From positions 1 through 59,439 of the forward strand of contig CAJWRM010000014.1 of the NCBI GenBank assembly GCA_913046365.1: DNA of 59,439 bases, given 5' to 3'. Below, in pieces: positions 36,904-46,878 of the stretch. This stretch comes from an uncultured Flavobacteriales bacterium. GTDB taxonomy: Bacteria > Bacteroidota > Bacteroidia > Flavobacteriales_D > Crocinitomicaceae. The notes beneath the pieces were generated by a model, which saw only the letters and a list, made by a program, of their open reading frames with translations, had not been told where the DNA came from and did not search any database. A program made the translations under genes and the position numbers. Each line of letters opens with the position of its first letter. Positions within the stretch are counted from its first letter, which is position 1.

Positions 36904-39047
36904 TCAGAATCAAAGTTAAGATTTTCGTTAAGTAATGGTAATAATATTTCAACACGTGTTCCCGTGTATTTTTCGGCTGTAAGATCTCCTATGGAAATAT
37001 TGGCTTTTGATTTGTATTTTTTATTGATTATTTCAATCCTTCTATTTGTGATATCTAGGGCCATGCTCTTGTGTTCGTTTATAGAATTCTTTTTCTTTCC
37101 CGACTCAGTTCTCCCAACACCGTTATCGATAATCTCTATGTAAAGCATATTGTCTTTCTCAGAAAAATCAATAGAGATATTCCCATTGTCAATGATGTTT
37201 AATTGACCATGCTCAATAGAATTTTCAACGAAGGGTTGGGTGATCATCGGTGGGATCAAAACTTTTTTAAAGATTAAATCTTCAGGAACATTGATTTGAA
37301 AATCAAATCTATTTTCAAACCTTAATTTTTGTGTCTTTAGATATTTTTCTAGTATTTCAATTTCTGTTTCTAGTGTGATAAATTCTTTAGGGGAGTTTTC
37401 TAAAATCAGACGAATCAGTCTTGAAAAGCTTACAAGGAACTTCGATGATTTTGAAGGATTGTTTTCATAGAGTGAACTTTGAATAACAGACATTGCATTA
37501 AAGATGAAGTGTGGATTCATCTGAGTCCTGAGCAGGGCCTGGGACATCTCAATTTCTTTCGTATTTTGATTAATTTTCGCCTGTCGGAGGTAGAATAGTA
37601 CAATCACAATTGTTGAAATCAAGATAATGATAATCAATACAATTGTAGACATTTGTTTTTCTCCCTTCAATGCAAGTAATTCCTTCTCTTTTTGTTGGTC
37701 ATTAATTACTCTTTCCTGCTCTTTGATCCTATATTCTCTCAACTCCCTTGAATACATTTGGGTTAGTTCATTAATTGCCTTACTTCCACTTAAATAGGAA
37801 TTGTCCTCAATATACTTTTGAAAAATATTGAGGTGTATGAATGCCTTTTGAAATTGATTTTGTTCTGCAAAAACCTGAGCGAGAAATTTATAGTTTCCCG
37901 AGCTATATTCAGAATATGGAAGCTTATCTAAAATTGATTTGGAGATATTAAACGATGTTTGCGCTTTTTTCCATTTTTTTTCATTGAAATGCATTCTTCC
38001 AATCAAATGATATGTCTTTCCTAGTCCAATTGAGGACTTTATTTTAGCGTATTCTTCAAGATTATCGGCAAGAATTATTTCTGCCTCAAATAAGGAGTCA
38101 ATTTCAATTAAATATTTCGAATGGATTAATTTAAAATCGAGATAAAATATACTTTCTTTCTGTTTGTTGTAGTATTTATAACCCTTCCTTATACTTAACG
38201 ATGCCGCACCTAATTGATTGTTTGAAAGTTCAATTTCTGCAAGTCCACCATAAATCCGGACTTTAAATAGCTCTAACCCATTTTTATCTGCAATATTTAA
38301 GGCTTTTCGGTAGTAGGTTCTCGCTTCATTTAATGAGTTTACTTTAAATGATCGTTCAGCAATCATCATCGTAGACCAGCAGAGAAGATGATAATCTTTA
38401 ATGCGCTCAGCTTCCTGATTGAGCTTCAAGAGTGTTGAAGTACTTTTGCCGATCATATCAAAATAAGCTTGAATCTCCGAAAGGTCTTTGAAGGTTTTTG
38501 CGACTGCTCTTTTCGAGTCAGATCTTTTTGCAAAATTTAAAGCAAGGTTCGCATACAAAAGAGAAGAATCTTTTTCGTTTAGGTGCATTTTTGCCCTAGC
38601 CAACATGCGATAAGCGTCACTAATATTTTGGTTGTCTCCTGATTTTTCTGACTCTTGAAGTAACGCTGAAGCGCTTTTATACATTGCGTTGAATTGCTCT
38701 TTACACTCCATTGAAATTGTATTCCAAAACCTATATGTAATTGAATTTTTTTCAAGTATAGCACTGTGCTGTTCAAAAGCATTTTGAAAAGTAAAAAAGG
38801 AACCACTACCAAGGTAATAGGAAAAAAGGTTTGCAGTCAATCGGCTTTTAGTCTGGTTGGAGTAAAAATCAGATTCAATGGCATTTATAAACCCATCGTA
38901 TAATGCTTTCTGTGGATTTGCTCGCTTAATTGATTTAAGCTTGATTTCATTGAAAATTTCATCATCGTTTGAAATCGTCTTTTCTTGACACAATAAATCT
39001 TGTACAAGACTGAACATCAGGGTAAAAATAAGGAGCGAAGATTTCAT
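36900..39047 (-). CDS. LytS-type sensor histidine kinase with periplasmic TPR region
   Basis: A 715-residue sensor kinase. A signal peptide (residues 1-20) leads a long helical TPR-like region (about 100-440, with units such as GLAEIELSNNQLGAASLSIRKG kept short here), a coiled linker, one membrane segment (about residues 465-487, MSTIVLIIIILISTIVIVL) and a His_kinase domain with phospho-acceptor His513 in MNPHFIFNAM. The ATPase domain shows VENSIEHG and IDNGVGR. The TPR part should lie in the periplasm and sense a protein or peptide partner. It is cotranscribed with the LytTR regulator. Confidence 0.93.
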   Translation of the reverse strand: MKSSLLIFTLMFSLVQDLLCQEKTISNDDEIFNEIKLKSIKRANPQKALYDGFINAIESDFYSNQTKSRLTANLFSYYLGSGSFFTFQNAFEQHSAILEKNSITYRFWNTISMECKEQFNAMYKSASALLQESEKSGDNQNISDAYRMLARAKMHLNEKDSSLLYANLALNFAKRSDSKRAVAKTFKDLSEIQAYFDMIGKSTSTLLKLNQEAERIKDYHLLCWSTMMIAERSFKVNSLNEARTYYRKALNIADKNGLELFKVRIYGGLAEIELSNNQLGAASLSIRKGYKYYNKQKESIFYLDFKLIHSKYLIEIDSLFEAEIILADNLEEYAKIKSSIGLGKTYHLIGRMHFNEKKWKKAQTSFNISKSILDKLPYSEYSSGNYKFLAQVFAEQNQFQKAFIHLNIFQKYIEDNSYLSGSKAINELTQMYSRELREYRIKEQERVINDQQKEKELLALKGEKQMSTIVLIIIILISTIVIVLFYLRQAKINQNTKEIEMSQALLRTQMNPHFIFNAMSVIQSSLYENNPSKSSKFLVSFSRLIRLILENSPKEFITLETEIEILEKYLKTQKLRFENRFDFQINVPEDLIFKKVLIPPMITQPFVENSIEHGQLNIIDNGNISIDFSEKDNMLYIEIIDNGVGRTESGKKKNSINEHKSMALDITNRRIEIINKKYKSKANISIGDLTAEKYTGTRVEILLPLLNENLNFDSE

Positions 39048-39114
39048 TAGTTTAAAAATACAAATTCATAAGGAATTATGGGGGTGATTTCTCAACAAGG
39101 CACAATATTATTAG

Positions 39115-39143
39115 GTTGTCAATCTTTGAATTCCGTATCTTTG
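39115..39143 (+). promoter_or_regulatory. Promoter of the pfkB-DUF349 operon
   Basis: TATCTTTG (39136-39143) is an exact TAnnTTTG box; GTTG at 39115-39118 could be the -33 element at a spacing of 17 bases. The ATG at 39157 is only 13 bases downstream, so the leader would be about seven bases. Confidence 0.5.
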
Positions 39144-39156
39144 AAGAAAAAAAATT

Positions 39157-40077
39157 ATGAGTCTTTTAACTGTCGGTAGTGTAGCTTTTGATGCAATAGA
39201 AACACCTTTTGGTAAAACTGATAAAATTGTTGGTGGAGCTGGGACATATATTTCTTTGGCTTCATCTTTTTTCATGGACAACCAAAAGATTATTTCTGTG
39301 GTAGGTTCAGATTTTCCGTCAAACGTTCTTGTAGATATGAATTCGAGAGGAATCGATACTACTGGTCTACAAGTTAAAAAGGGCGAGAAGACCTTTTTTT
39401 GGTCTGGGAAATATCATAACGATATGAATAGCCGAGACACATTGATTACGGAACTTAATGTTTTAGAACATTTTGATCCAATTGTCCCCGATAGCTACCA
39501 GGATTCAGCTTATATTATGTTAGGAAATCTGAGTCCATTGGTACAAAGTACGGTCATTGAAAGAATGAAAGAACGTCCAAAGCTAATCGCCATGGATACG
39601 ATGAATTTTTGGATGGATATTGCTATGGATGATTTGAAAAAAACGATATCCTTGGTAGATGTTTTGATTGTAAATGATGAAGAGGCACGACAGTTAACTG
39701 ATGAATACGCTTTGGTTACTGCTGCGAAAGAGATTTTAAAAATGGGTCCTAATTATGTGATTATAAAAAAAGGAGAACATGGTGCCTTACTTTTTTCTGC
39801 GAATCAAATGTTTTTTGCTCCGGCATTACCTTTAGCAGAGGTTTTTGACCCAACTGGTGCGGGTGATACATTTGCTGGAGGTTTTATGGGTTACATTGCT
39901 GCGAGCGACGACCAAAGCTTTGAGAATATGAAAAGGGCAGTTATTTATGGCTCTGCGATGGCCTCTTTTTGTGTGGAGAAGTTTGGGACAGAGCGCCTAT
40001 TAGAAATTAACCAGAAAGATATTAATGAACGTGTCAAAGCATTTAATGATTTGTCCTCGTTTGATCTAAAAAATTAA
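39157..40077 (+). CDS. PfkB/ribokinase-family sugar or nucleoside kinase
   Basis: A 306-residue kinase. It shows the N-terminal glycine pair region KIVGGAGTYISLAS, a substrate-binding middle part and the C-terminal PfkB signature EVFDPTGAGDTFAGGFMGY with the catalytic Asp. These enzymes phosphorylate ribose, adenosine, fructose or related compounds; the exact substrate is not clear. It begins a four-gene run (PfkB, DUF349, membrane protein, receiver-kinase) with gaps of two bases or overlaps, so it should be cotranscribed with them. Confidence 0.9.
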   Translation: MSLLTVGSVAFDAIETPFGKTDKIVGGAGTYISLASSFFMDNQKIISVVGSDFPSNVLVDMNSRGIDTTGLQVKKGEKTFFWSGKYHNDMNSRDTLITELNVLEHFDPIVPDSYQDSAYIMLGNLSPLVQSTVIERMKERPKLIAMDTMNFWMDIAMDDLKKTISLVDVLIVNDEEARQLTDEYALVTAAKEILKMGPNYVIIKKGEHGALLFSANQMFFAPALPLAEVFDPTGAGDTFAGGFMGYIAASDDQSFENMKRAVIYGSAMASFCVEKFGTERLLEINQKDINERVKAFNDLSSFDLKN

Positions 40078-40079
40078 GG

Positions 40080-41768
40080 ATGGAAAACGAATATATCAGT
40101 AAACTTGAGGCCTTCATTCTTGAAGAAGATATGCTCTCAATTTCAAGAGAAGTATCTATGCTAAAAACAGAATTTGATGATTGGCTATTGCATAGTGAAG
40201 GAAAACAACAAGTTGCTGCGCTAAAAGCGAAAGAGTTAGGTGAAGATATTGAAGAAATTGATTACGATGTCATCAAAGAATCTTTTTATGCTTTGTTTTC
40301 TAAGTACAAGGATGCTAAAAAACAGCAGCTTGATATTAAAAACAAACTTGAAGTTGAGAACTTGAAGCTCAAAACAAGTCTTATTTCCGACCTGAAAAAC
40401 CTTGTAGAAAATGAGGAGAATATAGGTACTGCTTTTAATGGCTACAATACGATCCAAGATACCTGGAAAAAAATCGGAGATATTCCAAGAGACAAAAGAG
40501 ATAGCATTCAAAAAGAATATTCACGTTTAAGAGAGCTTTTTTTCCATAATATAACGATATACAAAGAGCTAAAAGAGCATGATTATAAGAGAAATATTCA
40601 GCTCAAACAAAAGGTGATTATGAAGCTTCAAACCCTGCGAAACGAATGTGAGCAGATTCGTGATCTTGAAAAAACCTTACGGATTTACCAGGATGAATGG
40701 GAAGATGTTGGTCCGGTTAACAAAGATGATTGGGAAGGACTAAAAACAAGCTATTGGGAAGTGGTAAGGTCCATTTATGATAAAATAAATAAACATTATG
40801 AGCAGCATAGAGCTTCTCAGCAGGAAAACCTCAAGAAGAAACAGGAAATCTTAGCCCAACTCCAAGAGTTTTTAGACCAAAAAGAAGATATCCAAGGCCA
40901 AAAAGATTGGCAAAAAACAACTGACGAGGTACTTAAATTTCAGTCTGCTTGGAAGAAAATTGGTTTTGCCCCGAAGAAGGATAATGATGCAATCTGGAAA
41001 GAATTTAGGACATTGTGTGACTCCTTTTTTAAAAGAAAAAAAGAACATTATAAGCTTCGAGATAATAAAGATAAACAAGCTAGAGATGCTAAAAAAGAAT
41101 TGATCGCTGAGGCTAATGAATTAAAGTCATCTGAAGATTGGAAGGAAGCTTCTCACGCCCTGATTCAGCTACAAAAAAAATGGAAAACTTTAAAAGGTGC
41201 TGGTCGATACGAAAAAAAGCTGTGGGAGGAATTCCGTGGTGCGTGTGATTATTTCTTCAGTAAAAAAGATGAAATTAGTAAGGCCAATGAAAAACAACTT
41301 AGGCTAAACCTTGCTTCGAGAAAAGAATTCATATTAACGTTATCAAACCTCAAAATTTCCTCAGCTGAAGACATAAAGAAAGTAGCTAATGACTTTCAAC
41401 AATTAGGCAGTGTTCCTAACAATACTCTCGAAGGATTACTTAAAGAATTTAACAATGCATTAAAAAAGCAACTTAAAGCGTCTAAAATGAGTGTTAAAGA
41501 CATAGATTTATTGTTGTTTAAGGTTAAAATCGATGGTGCCACATCGTCAGAAGGTTCGGCTGTTCAATTTGCGCGAGAAAAAAAGTCTTTGAGATTAAAA
41601 ATCTCTGATCTTGAAAAAGAATTGATAAAAGCAGAAACGAATATGGGTTATTTTTCAGTATCTAAAGGCGCAGAAAAACTCTTTGCTCAGGTTAATGAAA
41701 AGAATGCTAAAATAAAAGAAGAGATTGAGCTGTTAAAAAGAAAAATAAAAATGATTCCTAATGAATAG
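40080..41768 (+). CDS. DUF349 repeat protein
   Basis: A 562-residue, highly charged, helical protein with five DUF349 copies, the last degenerate. Repeats follow the pattern W-K-x-I-G...F...FF, seen at WKKIGDIPRDKRD, WEDVGPVNKDDW, WKKIGFAPKKDND and WKTLKGAGRYEKKLW. No signal peptide or membrane segment. DUF349 proteins are widespread but poorly understood; some are linked with stress or with coiled-coil scaffolds. It starts two bases after pfkB and overlaps the next gene by eight bases. Confidence 0.9.
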   Translation: MENEYISKLEAFILEEDMLSISREVSMLKTEFDDWLLHSEGKQQVAALKAKELGEDIEEIDYDVIKESFYALFSKYKDAKKQQLDIKNKLEVENLKLKTSLISDLKNLVENEENIGTAFNGYNTIQDTWKKIGDIPRDKRDSIQKEYSRLRELFFHNITIYKELKEHDYKRNIQLKQKVIMKLQTLRNECEQIRDLEKTLRIYQDEWEDVGPVNKDDWEGLKTSYWEVVRSIYDKINKHYEQHRASQQENLKKKQEILAQLQEFLDQKEDIQGQKDWQKTTDEVLKFQSAWKKIGFAPKKDNDAIWKEFRTLCDSFFKRKKEHYKLRDNKDKQARDAKKELIAEANELKSSEDWKEASHALIQLQKKWKTLKGAGRYEKKLWEEFRGACDYFFSKKDEISKANEKQLRLNLASRKEFILTLSNLKISSAEDIKKVANDFQQLGSVPNNTLEGLLKEFNNALKKQLKASKMSVKDIDLLLFKVKIDGATSSEGSAVQFAREKKSLRLKISDLEKELIKAETNMGYFSVSKGAEKLFAQVNEKNAKIKEEIELLKRKIKMIPNE

Positions 41769-42423
41769 CTTTACGAATAGTGTTCTACTATTTTTCAGCA
41801 TATTGTTGATTGGTTTTTGTATATATGTTGGTTATGATGTTCAAATTGATTTCCTTCATATGTCTGGCAGGAATTTACCCTTTCAGTCATATATTTATCT
41901 GACTTTTGGCATCTTGTTTTTTGGTCTCTTAAGCTGGAGAAGTGTACGCAGATGGATGGGTATTTATATTGTAAACAAAACAAGTCGTTTTGCATGGAAT
42001 ATACCAACCAGTAAAAAGAGAAAACAAAGAGTGGTGACGTACACCTTGCTTGAAGTATTGGTTATGGGCGCACTTACTTTAGCATTCTATGTTTTGATGC
42101 AGTCATGGATTTTACCGGGTGCGGTATTATTATTTTTTTGCATTGAGAGTATCGTTTTTCTTATTATTGGCCTTCGAAACCGGTTTCGGGTTGGAATCTC
42201 TTCAAAGGCAATAATTGCGTCCGATAGAGAGGTTGTTATTGTATATTTTACGGGTCTTCAAAAAATCACTTTAGGAAAAGATTCCATTTATTTTGATTAC
42301 ATTAAAGAGTTACAATTATTGTTCCCGACCGATTGTCTTGAGGAGAACCAAATTTCAGTTTTTAAGCAGGAAGTCCAAAAGATGATTGATAGGGATAAAG
42401 TTCTTATCAGAAATATAGATTAG
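41761..42423 (+). CDS. Hypothetical membrane protein, 220 residues
   Basis: I do not recognise the family. It has about four hydrophobic segments (near residues 5-25, 40-60, 92-112 and 114-136) followed by a soluble C-terminal part of about 80 residues that resembles a small PH-like beta domain (SKAIIASDREVVIVYFTG, YFDYIKELQLLFP). The ATG overlaps the end of the DUF349 gene by eight bases, and the receiver-kinase gene starts two bases after its stop, so it may act as the membrane partner in this operon. Confidence 0.75.
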   Translation: MNSFTNSVLLFFSILLIGFCIYVGYDVQIDFLHMSGRNLPFQSYIYLTFGILFFGLLSWRSVRRWMGIYIVNKTSRFAWNIPTSKKRKQRVVTYTLLEVLVMGALTLAFYVLMQSWILPGAVLLFFCIESIVFLIIGLRNRFRVGISSKAIIASDREVVIVYFTGLQKITLGKDSIYFDYIKELQLLFPTDCLEENQISVFKQEVQKMIDRDKVLIRNID

Positions 42424-42425
42424 TT

Positions 42426-43775
42426 ATGGAAACGGCGCAAATTCTTATTGTTGAAGATGATTTGTCCTTTGCTGAGAATGTGAAATTTCAACTTAGCACT
42501 TCTGAAATCCAAAGTGAAAATATAATTTCTGTTTCATCGATTCAAGAAGCGCGTGAGGTTCGGAAATTTCAAGAGCCCGATGTTATTCTTTTAGATTTAA
42601 ATATTGAAGATTCTAATGGTGTTGAGACCTATGAAAAAATATTTAAAATGTTCCCTTTGGCATCTGTAATTGTGCTTTCTGGAATGGATGATGAAGCCGT
42701 AGCATTAGAAATAGTTTCCAAAGGTGGTCAGGATTATGTCATAAAAAGTAATTTAAATGCGAAGGTTCTTAAAAGAACTATTAAATATGGCTTGTTACGT
42801 AGGCAGCTGTCTTCAAAAATCCGAAAATCAGAGCGGAAGTTTAAAGATGTTTTTAATAAATCGCCATTACCAATTATTCAGTTGATAGGCGACGAAATGA
42901 TTACAGGGTTGATTAATGACGCTGCGCAAAGACTGTATAAGGATTCCCATCTAGAGCTTACAAAGCGTCCATTTAGCTCGTTTAATGTCGATAAAGAACA
43001 AAAAATTGATAAGCAGGGTGGTAGGTATACCCAGATCACGTCAGATAATGATGAAATTGTTGTTGATATTATTATCAATGAAATTGAGTCCGACACTGAT
43101 GAAACAGAATACATTGCACTGATTATTGACAAGACCAAAGAATTAGAATTCGAGCAGCGTAAGTTTGATTTGATTTCTCAGGCCGAAGAGTCTGAAAAGA
43201 AGAAAATTGCTCGAGAGCTCCACGATGGATTAGGACAGCAGATGGTGCTTCTGAATTTACTTTTTCAAAACTTCAATCCGACCGACGCCCAAAAAGAGAA
43301 CTTCAAAGACTTAGAGAACCTTCTTCAAAATTGCATTCGCGAGGTCAAAGAAATTGCATATAATCTTTTGCCTCCTGAATTAGAGAAAGGTTTTCTGAAT
43401 GCCATAGAAAGGTTTGCGCATCGAATTAGCTCGATAGGTCAAATTCAGTTTATTATTGATGTTGAAGATGAAATTGAAGAGGACGATTTAAACCATATGG
43501 ATAAATTTAACCTCTACAGAATTATTCAAGAGCTCTTTAATAATTCCTTGAAGCATGCAAAGGCCACAGAATTTACAATCAGAGTCAAGAAGCACAATGG
43601 GGGGATTCTGATTATGGCAATGGATAACGGTATCGGATTTGAAATAAATGAGGTTCAAAAAGGATTAGGTATTGAGAATATTCAATATCGAATGAATATG
43701 GCTGGTATAGAGGGTAGTTTTGAATCTTCAAAAAATCAAGGGACCTCAGTTACCATGGAGTTTAGGTCAAATTAG
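42426..43775 (+). CDS. Receiver-PAS-histidine kinase fusion (NarL-type kinase)
   Basis: A 449-residue soluble signalling protein with an N-terminal receiver domain (Asp57 in VILLDLNIED), a middle PAS-like region (about 140-235), and a HisKA_3 kinase with phospho-acceptor His266 in ARELHDGLGQQM, followed by an ATPase domain (NNSLKHAKA, MDNGIGFE, GLGIENIQYR). The receiver comes before the kinase, the reverse of usual hybrids, and no membrane segment exists. No LuxR-type partner lies nearby. It closes the pfkB-DUF349-membrane protein run, so its input may come from another kinase. Confidence 0.92.
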   Translation: METAQILIVEDDLSFAENVKFQLSTSEIQSENIISVSSIQEAREVRKFQEPDVILLDLNIEDSNGVETYEKIFKMFPLASVIVLSGMDDEAVALEIVSKGGQDYVIKSNLNAKVLKRTIKYGLLRRQLSSKIRKSERKFKDVFNKSPLPIIQLIGDEMITGLINDAAQRLYKDSHLELTKRPFSSFNVDKEQKIDKQGGRYTQITSDNDEIVVDIIINEIESDTDETEYIALIIDKTKELEFEQRKFDLISQAEESEKKKIARELHDGLGQQMVLLNLLFQNFNPTDAQKENFKDLENLLQNCIREVKEIAYNLLPPELEKGFLNAIERFAHRISSIGQIQFIIDVEDEIEEDDLNHMDKFNLYRIIQELFNNSLKHAKATEFTIRVKKHNGGILIMAMDNGIGFEINEVQKGLGIENIQYRMNMAGIEGSFESSKNQGTSVTMEFRSN

Positions 43776-43782
43776 AGACTTT

Positions 43783-44778
43783 TTAAGCATCTAATAATCT
43801 TTTTACAGACGCTAGTATGGCTTCAGGTTGAATGTCTTGAATACAATTTTTATTTTTCGATTTACATCTATTTCCGAGTTTTGAGCAGGGTGCTTGATGC
43901 GTTTTGCTCACTATTTCCAATGAGCCGCTAAGTGACTTATATGGCGACATGCCTAGACTAGGTTTTGTACAGCCCCAAAACGAGATTATTTTCTTATCAA
44001 ATGCAGATGCGATGTGCATCAGGCCAGTATCATTAGATAATACAAGAGAAGCTTTTTTTAGCACAAATCCGGATTCCATAAGGCTGAGCTTTCCGCATAA
44101 ATTGTAGATATTTGGATGTTCTACTGAATTAATAATCTCAATTCCATTTGCTTCATCAGTCGGCCCACCGATAATGGCTATCGGAATCTCTATTTTGTTA
44201 CAGGTTTGAATAACGTGCTCAATGGGTAATTTCTTTTTGGGATAAGATGCACCAATCACCCAAGAAATATATGGTTTTGAAAGGTCTAATGGAATAGATT
44301 TATGCTCTATATTGAAATCATCAGGGATAAAAAAGTCAAGGCCTTTTCCGTCGTCTTCGACGCCTAAATCATTTAATGAATTGAAATACCTTTCAACGAT
44401 ATGTTGATTTTTGAGTAAATCGATCCCCGAACGAACCAATAAAAGCTTTTTAATATTTTCCTTATTGACTACGCGAATGTTTTTAGACAATCCTTTTCTC
44501 AATCTCAATGACTTGAGGTTGTTTTGTAAATCAACTACTAAGCTATATTTTTGAGTCAATAATTCCTCCTTTAAATCTTCTTGCTCAAGGATAAATAGTT
44601 TGTCAACATTTTGATTGTTTTCAATGGCATGTTTGAATTTTCCTTTTACGACATAGTCGACCTGAAATCCAGCTCCTTTTAATGCGCGAATAATCGGGCT
44701 CGTCAGTACGATATCTCCAATTGCACTGAACCTGATGACTAGTGCCTTTTTTCTTTTCTTTTGATTTATTCCGCCCAT
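43783..44778 (-). CDS. Family 9 glycosyltransferase (heptosyltransferase-like)
   Basis: A 331-residue GT-B enzyme of the LPS heptosyltransferase family. It has the N-terminal LVIRFSAIGDIVLTSPIIRALK pattern (cited here as its key residues RxSAxGDxxLxxP), the middle ISWVIGASYPKKKLP and the donor-binding segment LSNDTGLMHIASAF followed by GCTKP. It likely adds a heptose or related sugar to the LPS core. It overlaps the alpha/beta hydrolase gene by 13 bases. Confidence 0.92.
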   Translation of the reverse strand: MGGINQKKRKKALVIRFSAIGDIVLTSPIIRALKGAGFQVDYVVKGKFKHAIENNQNVDKLFILEQEDLKEELLTQKYSLVVDLQNNLKSLRLRKGLSKNIRVVNKENIKKLLLVRSGIDLLKNQHIVERYFNSLNDLGVEDDGKGLDFFIPDDFNIEHKSIPLDLSKPYISWVIGASYPKKKLPIEHVIQTCNKIEIPIAIIGGPTDEANGIEIINSVEHPNIYNLCGKLSLMESGFVLKKASLVLSNDTGLMHIASAFDKKIISFWGCTKPSLGMSPYKSLSGSLEIVSKTHQAPCSKLGNRCKSKNKNCIQDIQPEAILASVKRLLDA

Positions 44779-46148
44779 ATCCTCTTAAGAAAGGAACGTA
44801 TTTCTTCAAGTGCTATTGTAGAAAAGGTTTCTTCAAGCTGTTCGTACTCACTAATTGTACAGGTTTCACAGCGCTGAAATAAATGATTAAGCCCCTTTAG
44901 CTCCTTGACTATGTGAAGTTTTCCGTTGTTCGGAAGTAAGTCATTGTATCCCCTAATATTTTCTTTACTCGTAACCTGAATATCTCGGGAGCCAATTAAA
45001 ACCAAAACATCACAGGTTATATTGGGAATATCATTACTCGGTGAGTATCTAATAAATTCATACATCCAAGGGTTTAGCCAAGTATTTTTTACTGCATTTA
45101 TGACTTCGGTTTTCTCACTCTTTTTAATTAGGTTTTTCTTTCTGAATTTTTTTATGAAGTCTTTTGAAATCGAGCTCAGCTCTTTTTCAAATTCCTTTAT
45201 GTTGGCAGATGCTATTGCGGCATCCCAAATGGCATTGTTATAGGAATGCCTTAGTTCCTGTTGTACACCATTTCCTCCTGTACTTTCGGCTATTAATTTT
45301 GTTTGAATCCTCAAGATAGAATCACCTCTAATTGACGTGCCTGCAAGAGATACAATACCCGAAAGACTAGGGATACTTGCACCTAATATATTTGCAATTA
45401 AACCTCCCTCACTATGCCCAATAACTATAATTTTAGTTGAATCTACTTCAGGTCGCTTCTTTAGATAATAAACTGCGGCTGATGCATCTCTCGCAAAATC
45501 AAGTGTTGTCGCAGCGCTAAAGTCTCCTTCAGAATCAAAAGTGCCTCGATCATCATATCGAAGTACAGCATATCCCAAATTCGTAAGGTAATCGGCGATC
45601 ACCCAAAATGGGCGATGACTCATCATTTCTTCGTCTCTATTTTGAGGTCCGCTGCCACTCACCAATACGATTGCTGGAAGATCTTTTTTGTTTTTCGGTA
45701 GTGTTAGCGTTCCTGCCAGAGAGAAGGAATCTTGAAGGTTTTCAAACTTAACTTCTTCACGGGTATAGAAGTAAGGAGCTTTTGGATTTTGGGGTCTATT
45801 TGCCTTTTTAGGCTCGATTTTTTTTTGGTAAAAGGTCAATGTTTCAACAATTGGTCCTTGTTTAAACAGACCGCTGATGGAGTCCGAGTAATAAGTTCCT
45901 TCATAGGTAACTCCTAGTTTTGGCATTTCAACTTTAATCGAATTGCCTTTAGCAATAAATATCTCCCCTGGCATGTCAAATGCATTTTGCTTAGGCGAAT
46001 CAACACTAATTTGGTTGTTTTTCCCCTCTTTTTTAATATGAAAAACCAAAGGTAGGTCTGCTGATTTTAGGGTTGCATACCAATCTCCATAGGGGGATTG
46101 ACAAAAACTTATATTCGCAATAAGGAGAAAAAGAAAAGTAAGCTTCAT
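44766..46148 (-). CDS. Secreted alpha/beta hydrolase
   Basis: A 460-residue serine hydrolase with a signal peptide (residues 1-17, ending SFCQ), an N-terminal beta-rich domain (about 20-130) and a hydrolase domain. The oxyanion region is LVSGSGPQNRDEEMM, the nucleophile Ser sits in VIGHSEGGLIANILG, the acidic residue near IGSRDIQV and the His in LKGLNHLFQRC. It is probably an envelope esterase or acyl-peptidase-like enzyme; substrate unknown. Its 3' end overlaps the GT9 gene by 13 bases. Confidence 0.9.
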   Translation of the reverse strand: MKLTFLFLLIANISFCQSPYGDWYATLKSADLPLVFHIKKEGKNNQISVDSPKQNAFDMPGEIFIAKGNSIKVEMPKLGVTYEGTYYSDSISGLFKQGPIVETLTFYQKKIEPKKANRPQNPKAPYFYTREEVKFENLQDSFSLAGTLTLPKNKKDLPAIVLVSGSGPQNRDEEMMSHRPFWVIADYLTNLGYAVLRYDDRGTFDSEGDFSAATTLDFARDASAAVYYLKKRPEVDSTKIIVIGHSEGGLIANILGASIPSLSGIVSLAGTSIRGDSILRIQTKLIAESTGGNGVQQELRHSYNNAIWDAAIASANIKEFEKELSSISKDFIKKFRKKNLIKKSEKTEVINAVKNTWLNPWMYEFIRYSPSNDIPNITCDVLVLIGSRDIQVTSKENIRGYNDLLPNNGKLHIVKELKGLNHLFQRCETCTISEYEQLEETFSTIALEEIRSFLKRIWAE

Positions 46149-46195
46149 TAGATTGGAATATTTATCATTCTTGTGAATCTCGTTAAAAAAGAATT

Positions 46196-46705
46196 TTAGG
46201 CGAAAAGGCGCTTTAACTCGCTTGCCTCGGAAGGCTTCATTTTTTCGGCAAGAATCAAAGAAAGCTGCTTGCGACGCAGTGCGGCTTCGAAACGTTCCTT
46301 TTCCACATCAGATTCGGGGATTAGCTCAGGTACTTGTATTGGTCCTCCATTTTGATCGACAGCAACAAATGTATATATCGCATCATTACATTTTTCGCGT
46401 ACTCCTGTTACCTGATTTTCAACAAAGACATCAATGATTATTTCCATGGATGAATAAAAAGACCTTGACACCTTTGCCTCAAGAGTAACGATAGATGCTT
46501 CTTTGATCGGTTTTTTAAAAGATACATGATTCACAGATGCCGTTACAACCACACGTCGGCAATGACGCTGTGCTGAAACACTAGCGATGACATCCATCCA
46601 GGCAAGTAATTCTCCTCCGAATAGATTTCCTAAGGTATTGGTATCATTAGGGAGCACTACTTTGGTGGCGATAGAGAGTGTATCGATTGCTTTTCTTTTT
46701 TTCAT
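46196..46705 (-). CDS. Acyl-CoA thioesterase, hotdog fold (YciA/Acot type)
   Basis: A 169-residue hotdog thioesterase hydrolysing acyl-CoA. The motif NDTNTLGNLFGGELLAWMD includes the catalytic Asn/Asp region; VVTASVNHVSFKKPI is the second conserved strand. It is cytoplasmic and forms hexamers in the family. It stands 47 bases upstream of the hydrolase gene on the same strand, possibly cotranscribed. Confidence 0.93.
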   Translation of the reverse strand: MKKRKAIDTLSIATKVVLPNDTNTLGNLFGGELLAWMDVIASVSAQRHCRRVVVTASVNHVSFKKPIKEASIVTLEAKVSRSFYSSMEIIIDVFVENQVTGVREKCNDAIYTFVAVDQNGGPIQVPELIPESDVEKERFEAALRRKQLSLILAEKMKPSEASELKRLFA

Positions 46706-46878
46706 GATTCAAAATTAAACATTACTTACTAGCTACATTATAAAATTTCCATTTTTATCCTCTTGTAAAATGGACTGAGACATATTAAAAAGCACAAATA
46801 AAGGTTATGTAAAGAATAAATAAATCGTTATTTTAGCAAACCTTAAACCTATACCATCGTTATTCTAAAAAAAAACCC

